Of a stretch of 10,457 bases of DNA, positions 6,263-10,457 are shown in pieces. The DNA comes from Flavobacteriales bacterium (GTDB taxonomy: Bacteria > Bacteroidota > Bacteroidia > Flavobacteriales_F > PHOS-HE28). The stretch spans positions 1-10,457 of the forward strand of contig JAHEFL010000029.1 of assembly GCA_024640205.1 (NCBI GenBank), written 5' to 3'. A program made the translations under genes and the position numbers. The notes beneath the pieces were generated by a model that was not told where the DNA came from, did no database searches, and saw only the letters and a program-made list of their open reading frames with translations. Every line of letters begins with the position of its first letter. The first letter of the stretch is position 1.

Positions 6263-6288
6263 CACGTTCCTACGTGATCCTACACGTG
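6263..6288. repeat. Cluster of three CACGT/ACGTG half-sites between divergent genes
   Basis: CACGT (6263-6267), ACGTG (6272-6276) and CACGTG (6283-6288) alternate in orientation with starts 9 and 11 bp apart. The second and third sit inside an imperfect direct repeat (TCCTACGTG and TCCTACACGTG). The array lies in the 195-bp divergent spacer and could be a regulator-binding site. Confidence 0.4.
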
Positions 6289-6324
6289 CTTGTTCCGGCA
6301 GCCCTGAAAAAATTCCGGGCTTGC

Positions 6325-6333
6325 TACCTTTCG
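6325..6333 (+). promoter_or_regulatory. Candidate -7 box of the coiled-coil lipoprotein gene
   Basis: TACCTTTCG closely matches the Bacteroidota -7 consensus. It follows an A-rich tract (TGAAAAAATT, 6305-6314) and implies a leader of about 60 bases. No -33 TTG is found at the expected distance. Confidence 0.4.
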
Positions 6334-6402
6334 GCACGCCGCGTTCATGCCCCGAAGTACGATGACCAGGGCATTGTGCGTTGCGCATATGAACCGCCAC
6401 AC

Positions 6403-7242
6403 ATGAAACGCACCTTCCTCCTACTTCTTCCTGCTTTCCTGCTGCTCCAATCCTGTTCGGAATCGCCCGAGCAAAGTCCTCAATACCAGCAACTGGCGGA
6501 GGACTCACGGCATATGGAAAAACTGCTCGCCGAGAAGGACTCGACGATCAATTCGCTCTTCGGGAATTTCAATCGTATCAGTGAGAACCTGCGCACCATA
6601 CGCAGCAAACAGGGCCAACTGACGCAGAACGGGAACGTGGAGAGCGACGAGAGCGTGCAGGACCGGATCATGAATGATATCGGGGAGATCGATGCCCTGC
6701 TCGCCGAGAACAAAGCACTGATCGAACGTATGCGGCAGGGTTCCAAGAAAAATACCACGCAGATCGTGGAACTGGAGCGGGCCTTGGAGGAACTCGAACT
6801 AAGCATGGTGGAAAAGGACTCCGAGATAGACGCCATCAAGGAGGAGCTGGCCAGCACGAACAGTTCCCTGGCCACCCTCATCGCCATGTACAGGGACAAG
6901 ACCCAACTGGCGGATATGCAGCGCCATGAATTGAACACCGCGTATTATGCCATCGGTACCGCCAAGGAGCTTCAGGACAAAGGCGTGTTGACCAAACAAG
7001 GTGGATTCGCGGGGATCGGAAAAGTGGAGAAGCTCAATACCGGTTCGCTCGGTACGGATCATTTCACCCGCATCGATATCCTGGAATCCCAGGAGATCCC
7101 GATCCTTGGGAAAAAGGCACGACTTGTGACCTCCCACCCGGATGGCAGCTACCGCATGGAAGGCGATGGCAACAGGCTTGTGATCACCAATGCGGACAGC
7201 TTCTGGAGCATCTCGAAATACCTGGTGGTGGTCGTGGACTGA
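6403..7242 (+). CDS. Coiled-coil lipoprotein (Cbp1-like family of Bacteroidota)
   Basis: The product has 279 residues. A lipoprotein signal peptide ends at LLQSC, with the lipid-accepting cysteine at residue 18; SESPEQSP follows, a typical flexible linker. Residues about 25-178 form a long heptad-rich coiled coil (Leu/Ile at regular spacing, no Pro). A compact C-terminal domain (about 178-279) begins LNTAYYAIGTAKELQDKGVL, continues KQGGFAGIGKVEKLN, and ends RLVITNADSFWSISKYLVVVVD. I recall this domain as widespread in Bacteroidota lipoproteins, some labelled as Cbp1-family collagen-binding adhesins; that label comes from one oral species and may not describe the general role. It should sit in the outer or inner membrane envelope. 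ATG 6403 is chosen because it begins the signal peptide, although the frame is open upstream to 6214. Confidence 0.83.
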   Translation: MKRTFLLLLPAFLLLQSCSESPEQSPQYQQLAEDSRHMEKLLAEKDSTINSLFGNFNRISENLRTIRSKQGQLTQNGNVESDESVQDRIMNDIGEIDALLAENKALIERMRQGSKKNTTQIVELERALEELELSMVEKDSEIDAIKEELASTNSSLATLIAMYRDKTQLADMQRHELNTAYYAIGTAKELQDKGVLTKQGGFAGIGKVEKLNTGSLGTDHFTRIDILESQEIPILGKKARLVTSHPDGSYRMEGDGNRLVITNADSFWSISKYLVVVVD

Positions 7243-7249
7243 GCCCGGG

Positions 7250-7573
7250 TCAACGTCCGAAACGCTTGATCAGGGCCCGCTCGGTGAGCACGCGCACCCC
7301 GATCATCAGCAGGGCGAGAGCGGCGGTCGAGATGAGGAGGCCGGTCGTTCCCGGCACCTCCAATAGCCAACACGTGATCCCCGTGTTCAGCACGAGCAGG
7401 CTCGCCCATTGCATGTATTCCCCTGCGATCGGCTGAGCGGCCTCCCATGCCTCTTCACTGCGAAGGCTTCGTGCGGAGCGGTAACCGAACCAGGGATGCG
7501 CTCGCTGTGGGACCAGCCGCCTCACCACGAAGACCAGGACCAAGGCCACTATGCCGGGAACGCACGCGATCAT
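7250..7573 (-). CDS. SdpI-family small membrane protein
   Basis: The product has 107 residues with three predicted membrane helices (about 1-19, 54-71 and 76-96). Between helices one and two lies WFGYRSARSLRSEEAWEAAQ (28-47), the GxRT/S-x-x-S-x-x-x-x-x-W motif of the SdpI C-terminal region. SdpI of Bacillus protects against the SdpC toxin and signals to a repressor, but most homologues are uncharacterised, and no toxin or regulator gene is seen here, so an immunity role should not be assumed. The start at 7573 lies four bases after the stop of the dienoyl-CoA reductase-type gene on the same strand, which indicates translational coupling or at least a common transcript. Its stop is seven bases from the stop of the convergent lipoprotein gene. 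Confidence 0.8.
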   Translation of the reverse strand: MIACVPGIVALVLVFVVRRLVPQRAHPWFGYRSARSLRSEEAWEAAQPIAGEYMQWASLLVLNTGITCWLLEVPGTTGLLISTAALALLMIGVRVLTERALIKRFGR

Positions 7574-7577
7574 TGTT

Positions 7578-8465
7578 TCAGCTGCCTTTCGTACCTCGCA
7601 CCATTTGTTCAATGGCATCCCACATACCCGGTTCCACCATCTCCAACATATTGAATTGTCCTGCTCCTTTCAGCCATTCACCGCCATCGATGGTCACCAC
7701 TTCACCGTTGACATACCCACTGTACGGTGAGATGAGATACGCCACAAGATCGGCCAATTCCTGATGATCACCCAATCGACCCAATGGCACCCGCTTGGTC
7801 ATATCGAATTTCTCCATCATCTCTCCCGGTACCAACCGGCTCCAGGCCCCTTTCGTAGGGAATGGCCCGGGTGCCACCGCGTTGGAACGGATGCCATGCC
7901 GGCCCCATTCAGCGGCCAGGCTTCGCGTGAGCGCGAGCACGCCCGCCTTGGCGCACGCGCTGGGCACCACGTAGCCGGAACCCGTCCAAGCATAGGTGGT
8001 CACGATGTTCAGGATCGTCCTGTCCCGCTCCGCTTTCGCGATCCAATGCTTGCCGAATGTCAACGTGCAGTTCACGGAACCCATCAACACGATATCGATG
8101 ATGGTCTTGAAGGCATTGCTGCTCAGCCGTTCGGTGGGGCTGATGAAATTTCCTGCAGCATTGTTCACCAGTCCATCGGCCCGACCGAAGCGGTCCAGTA
8201 CCGAGGCATGCATACGCTCCACATCCTCCATGTTCCGTACATCGCAGACCACGGGTAGCACCTGCCCTCCGGTCTCCTTCTCCAATTCGTCCGCCGCCTT
8301 CTTGAGCACCTCCTCCTTCCTGCTCGTGATGCATACGTGGGCTCCCAGTTCCAGGCAGTAGCGTGCCATCGCCCGACCCAAACCGGTCCCTCCACCGGTG
8401 ATGGTGATCACGCTACCCTTCAGCGCATCAGCGCGCATCATGCCTTTTCGTTCGTTCATGGTCAT
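7578..8465 (-). CDS. SDR oxidoreductase of the 2,4-dienoyl-CoA reductase type
   Basis: The product has 295 residues with a Rossmann fold. GGGTGLG (24-30) binds the dinucleotide, and an Arg after the second strand (TSRK, 47-50) suits NADP(H). CDVRN (74-78) and NNAAGNF (101-107) follow. The catalytic residues are Y158 (in TTYA), S169 (in PSA) and K173 (in AKAG). Their spacing (11 then 4) equals that of Tyr199, Ser210 and Lys214 of human mitochondrial DECR1, which differs from the usual SDR Ser-Tyr-x3-Lys layout. The likely reaction is NADPH-dependent reduction of 2,4-dienoyl-CoA during breakdown of unsaturated fatty acids, in the cytoplasm. APGPFPTKGA (198-207) and the TIDGGEWL C-terminal motif also fit the family. 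A 25-residue C-terminal extension follows. Start 8465 is three bases after the TPR gene stop; ATG 8459 is an alternative. Confidence 0.9.
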   Translation of the reverse strand: MTMNERKGMMRADALKGSVITITGGGTGLGRAMARYCLELGAHVCITSRKEEVLKKAADELEKETGGQVLPVVCDVRNMEDVERMHASVLDRFGRADGLVNNAAGNFISPTERLSSNAFKTIIDIVLMGSVNCTLTFGKHWIAKAERDRTILNIVTTYAWTGSGYVVPSACAKAGVLALTRSLAAEWGRHGIRSNAVAPGPFPTKGAWSRLVPGEMMEKFDMTKRVPLGRLGDHQELADLVAYLISPYSGYVNGEVVTIDGGEWLKGAGQFNMLEMVEPGMWDAIEQMVRGTKGS

Positions 8466-8468
8466 CGT

Positions 8469-9509
8469 TCAAGGTGCGTTCCCGCGCTGTGGCGCATTCT
8501 CTTTCGCTGGTGCGTTGGTCCGGGGCTTGGGAGCGGGTGGAGCGGGTGGCCCGGGCGCCGGAAGGACCGGTGCCTTGGATCCGCAGTTCGCCCGCATCAG
8601 TTCCTCCACTTCCGGGCCATGCATGGTGGTGAAATTCAATTCCAGGGCCCGCCCGAAATGGTTGCATGCCTTCTCCTTATCTCCTGCTTCCAACGCAATG
8701 ATGCCCAGATTCCGGAATACGTAAGGGTTCGTCCGCTTCTTGCGTCCGGCCAATGATATGTCCTTCAGGGCCTTGTCCGTATTTCCCAGTTTGTAATATG
8801 CCCAGCCGCGATTATTGAATGCGAAGCTGTAGTTCGGGTCGAACTTGATGGCACGATCATAATCCGCAATGGCGGCCGTCCATCGCCCACTGCGCGCATA
8901 GAGGTCATATCCCCGGCTGTTCCAAGCGACCGGGTCGCGCGGAGTCAGCGTGATCGCCTTGTTCAGGTCCTTGCTGGCCGCGATCGTATCACCCAGTTGT
9001 GCCTTACACCCACCCCGCTCCCGGTAGGCTGCAGCATGATCCGGATGAAGGTCCAGTACGCGATCGAACTCCTCTATGGCCTTTTCACAATTCCCGTCCA
9101 TGCGGTCCAGAACACCCAGTCGGTACAAGGCGGCACCATCGTCCTTGGCCCCGAGCGATGCTTCCAACCAATGACGGGCACTATCCGTGAAACCCATGCT
9201 CAGGAGCGCCGATCCGAGCTGCACCGACGCAGCACGATACAGATCCCCTTCCACCACCTCCAGTGCCATCGTTGCATCGCGCATGGCCTGCTCGTATTCC
9301 GCGATGTTGTTGTTCCCTTCAGCCCGCAACACGAGGAAGGAACTGTCGCGATGCCTATTTGAAAGCATCTTGTCACAACCGCGGATCCCGGCGTAGTACC
9401 TCCCCTTGTCGAACTGCGCGCGGACCTTGGCCCAGGGGTCCTTGCCCTGGCCGCGAACGCTCACAGGCATCCCCAAGGCCAGGATGAGGAGGAAGAGCAC
9501 GCCGCGCAT
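8469..9509 (-). CDS. Secreted TPR-repeat protein with Pro/Ala-rich tail
   Basis: The product has 346 residues. A signal peptide (about 1-20, ending VRG-Q) leads into helical repeats. Clear TPR units span about 127-160, 161-194, 195-228, 229-262 and 263-296, with typical A-x-x-x-R-G and P-x positions (for example AYRERGGCKAQLGD, AWNSRGYDLYARSG and AFNNRGWAYYKLGN); weaker repeats cover about 25-125. A Pro/Ala-rich low-complexity tail ends the protein (about 313-346). TPRs mediate protein-protein contacts, so it is probably a periplasmic scaffold or adaptor; no enzyme domain is present. It heads a minus-strand operon with the dienoyl-CoA reductase-type gene (three-base gap) and the SdpI-family gene, an odd functional mix. 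ATG 9509 begins the signal peptide and has a -7-like box only four bases upstream. Confidence 0.88.
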   Translation of the reverse strand: MRGVLFLLILALGMPVSVRGQGKDPWAKVRAQFDKGRYYAGIRGCDKMLSNRHRDSSFLVLRAEGNNNIAEYEQAMRDATMALEVVEGDLYRAASVQLGSALLSMGFTDSARHWLEASLGAKDDGAALYRLGVLDRMDGNCEKAIEEFDRVLDLHPDHAAAYRERGGCKAQLGDTIAASKDLNKAITLTPRDPVAWNSRGYDLYARSGRWTAAIADYDRAIKFDPNYSFAFNNRGWAYYKLGNTDKALKDISLAGRKKRTNPYVFRNLGIIALEAGDKEKACNHFGRALELNFTTMHGPEVEELMRANCGSKAPVLPAPGPPAPPAPKPRTNAPAKENAPQRGNAP

Positions 9510-9513
9510 GCCG

Positions 9514-9521
9514 CGAAGTTA
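9514..9521 (-). promoter_or_regulatory. -7-like box abutting the TPR gene start (possible leaderless mRNA)
   Basis: On the minus strand TAACTTCG ends four bases before the ATG at 9509. It resembles the Bacteroidota TAnnTTTG element. If used, transcription would begin at or very near the start codon. No -33 TTG was found. Confidence 0.4.
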
Positions 9522-9557
9522 TCGGACCCGTTGCAGGATGCTCCGATGGGTGCCGAA

Positions 9558-9565
9558 TATCTTCG
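9558..9565 (+). promoter_or_regulatory. Candidate -7 box of the 25-residue repeat gene
   Basis: TATCTTCG lies 22 bases before the start at 9588. A TTG at 9531-9533 sits 24 bases upstream, slightly wider than usual. It shares the 78-bp divergent spacer with the opposing TPR gene promoter. Confidence 0.35.
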
Positions 9566-9587
9566 TCGCTGAAGCGTTGGAACAACG

Positions 9588-10001
9588 ATGCGGACCGAAT
9601 ACCCTGCAAAAGTGCTGCTCGCCTGGGGCGAAGCGATCGGTGGCAATGCCGGATTGCGCGATTGGTTGATCAAGAACGGATATCCGGAACTGGGCATTTT
9701 CACGTTCGCGTTGCGGAACAAACGCGATGCACGGGATTGGCTCATGAAGAACGGGCACCCGCACCTGATGGCCATGATCAGCGGCATCGAGGGCGACAAA
9801 GGAGCCCTGGATTGGTTGGAACGGAACGAGCTGAACGTGATGAAGCAGATGGCCTTGGTGGGTGATGGGGATCGTGAGGCCTTCAAATGGTTGATCGAAC
9901 GCGGACACCGCGAACTTGCCATGATAGGGACACGCATGCACACCGTGAAAAGTGGGATGGACGACCATTACGGCGACATCCACCACTATCCCACGGAATA
10001 A
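9588..10001 (+). CDS. Protein of tandem 25-residue W-L-x-x-N-G repeats
   Basis: The product has 137 residues and no signal peptide or membrane segment, so it is probably cytoplasmic. Tryptophans at 26, 51, 76 and 101 are exactly 25 residues apart, each followed by Leu; W13 starts the second half of a partial earlier unit. The repeat consensus is about A-x-x-W-L-x-x-N-G-x-x-x-L-x-x-x-x-x-A-x-x-G-D-x-x, seen as DWLIKNGYPEL, DWLMKNGHPHL, DWLERNELNVM and KWLIERGHREL. Units probably form a helical solenoid, reminiscent of ankyrin-like stacking, which is inference. The protein ends in a His/Asp-rich tail (HYGDIHHYPTE). I recall similar unnamed proteins in Bacteroidota but no function. The upstream start has no clear ribosome site. 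Its stop is two bases from the convergent CPBP gene stop. Confidence 0.8.
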   Translation: MRTEYPAKVLLAWGEAIGGNAGLRDWLIKNGYPELGIFTFALRNKRDARDWLMKNGHPHLMAMISGIEGDKGALDWLERNELNVMKQMALVGDGDREAFKWLIERGHRELAMIGTRMHTVKSGMDDHYGDIHHYPTE

Positions 10002-10003
10002 GC

Positions 10004-10457
10004 TCAGGAGGGGATATCCTCAAGAGGACCGGACTCCGAGCGCGACCACGTGGCGTACAATTTTTCCAGGAGCACGATGTCGATGAGCGCGTGCGCGACG
10101 ATCGGTGCGATGAGCCCCAAGCGTTCCGCCAGCCAGCCGAGACCGATCATGGCCATCGTCATGAACACACCATAGAGGCTCACACGCCAGCTTCGCGGGT
10201 CGAGGTAACCGTGCAGGGCCACGAAAAGAATGGCGGTGATGAGGATGCCAAGCCAGTGCTGGACGGCCCCTCGGAAAAAGAGTTCCTCCCCAATGCCAGC
10301 GCAAAGCGACACGAAGATCCGGTCGCGCCGAGCTCCCATCAAGGGACCAACAAGCGATGCGTAGCGATGCAGAACCGCGCTCATGAACCTGCGCTTGACG
10401 ATCCACCAGGCCATGAAGCCGGTCAGAATTCCGGCTGCCACGCCCCATGCCATCTGT
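10004..10457 (-). CDS. CPBP-family intramembrane metalloprotease, 3' part
   Basis: At least 149 residues are visible and the frame remains open to the right edge, so the N-terminal helices probably lie outside the window; the family usually has 200 or more residues. Conserved motifs (numbering from the ATG at 10453) are EELFFRG (56-62), giving the EExxxR motif 1; FVALHG (77-82), the FxxxH motif 2; and HALID (121-125), the HxxxD-type motif 3. These are the metal-ligand and catalytic positions of CAAX-type prenyl endopeptidase and bacteriocin-processing relatives. Several hydrophobic helices surround them. The substrate is unknown: bacterial members serve in peptide processing, immunity or signalling, and nothing here points to a bacteriocin locus. 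It is convergent with the repeat protein gene. Confidence 0.87.
   Translation of the reverse strand, partial: QMAWGVAAGILTGFMAWWIVKRRFMSAVLHRYASLVGPLMGARRDRIFVSLCAGIGEELFFRGAVQHWLGILITAILFVALHGYLDPRSWRVSLYGVFMTMAMIGLGWLAERLGLIAPIVAHALIDIVLLEKLYATWSRSESGPLEDIPS

Noticed and set aside
6208..6402. A small gene or upstream extension of the lipoprotein in the divergent spacer
   Set aside because: The frame is open from 6214 but the sequence has no conserved features, and it would bury the lipoprotein signal peptide internally.
7250..7573. Toxin-immunity locus suggested by the SdpI-family gene
   Set aside because: No SdpC-like toxin, SdpR-like repressor or peptide precursor is nearby; most SdpI-family proteins have no shown immunity role.
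9660..9910. DNA tandem repeat or CRISPR-like array
   Set aside because: The 75-base period reflects diverged protein repeats within a coding frame; the copies are not near-identical and there are no spacers.
9461..9986. Two overlapping minus-strand open frames opposite the 25-residue repeat gene
   Set aside because: They are antisense shadows; the repeat periodicity is evident only in the + strand frame.
10004..10457. Abortive-infection or bacteriocin immunity role for the CPBP protein
   Set aside because: The family is broad, the gene is incomplete here, and no phage-defence or bacteriocin gene accompanies it.

Overview
The window looks like a piece of a Bacteroidota chromosome, most likely from a GC-rich Flavobacteriales-like lineage. 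The reasons are two periplasmic proteins of the Bacteroidota TonB-C-terminal type, a lipoprotein and a Pro-rich TPR protein with C-terminal domains I associate with this phylum, few Shine-Dalgarno sequences, and several upstream boxes resembling the Bacteroidota -7 element (TAnnTTTG). I see no mobile element, CRISPR array, tRNA or rRNA. Coding density is very high, and no gene-free stretch exceeds 200 bases.

Layout. Bases 3-2842 run on the + strand: the 3' part of an RsmF-like rRNA m5C methyltransferase, a membrane-anchored TonB-like protein, an Hsp20 small heat-shock protein with a structured leader and a strong downstream terminator, and a secreted TonB-C-domain protein. Bases 2886-4856 form a minus-strand cluster: a tandem universal stress protein, a DUF1883 protein and a two-TM membrane protein of unknown function. 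A divergent SiaC-family regulatory phosphoprotein (4987-5376) follows. Next come a minus-strand TPR/Pro-rich periplasmic protein (5383-6207) and a divergent coiled-coil lipoprotein (6403-7242). A tight minus-strand operon (9509 down to 7250) encodes a secreted TPR protein, a 2,4-dienoyl-CoA-reductase-type SDR and an SdpI-family membrane protein. A + strand protein made of 25-residue repeats (9588-10001) and the 3' part of a CPBP intramembrane protease (from the right edge) close the window.

How the genes fit together. This is a housekeeping/envelope/stress neighbourhood and not one pathway. Stress and signalling genes (Hsp20, Usp, SiaC) alternate with envelope proteins (TonB-like, lipoprotein, TPR, SdpI, CPBP). 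I found no convincing new multi-gene system. The best second-look items are the inverted repeat beside the hsp20 start, the exact 25-residue Trp repeat protein, the orphan SiaC gene sharing a regulatory region with the stress protein, the Usp-DUF1883-membrane protein cluster, and the nearly spacer-free convergent gene ends. Promoter calls are pattern matches by eye and are weaker than the gene calls.
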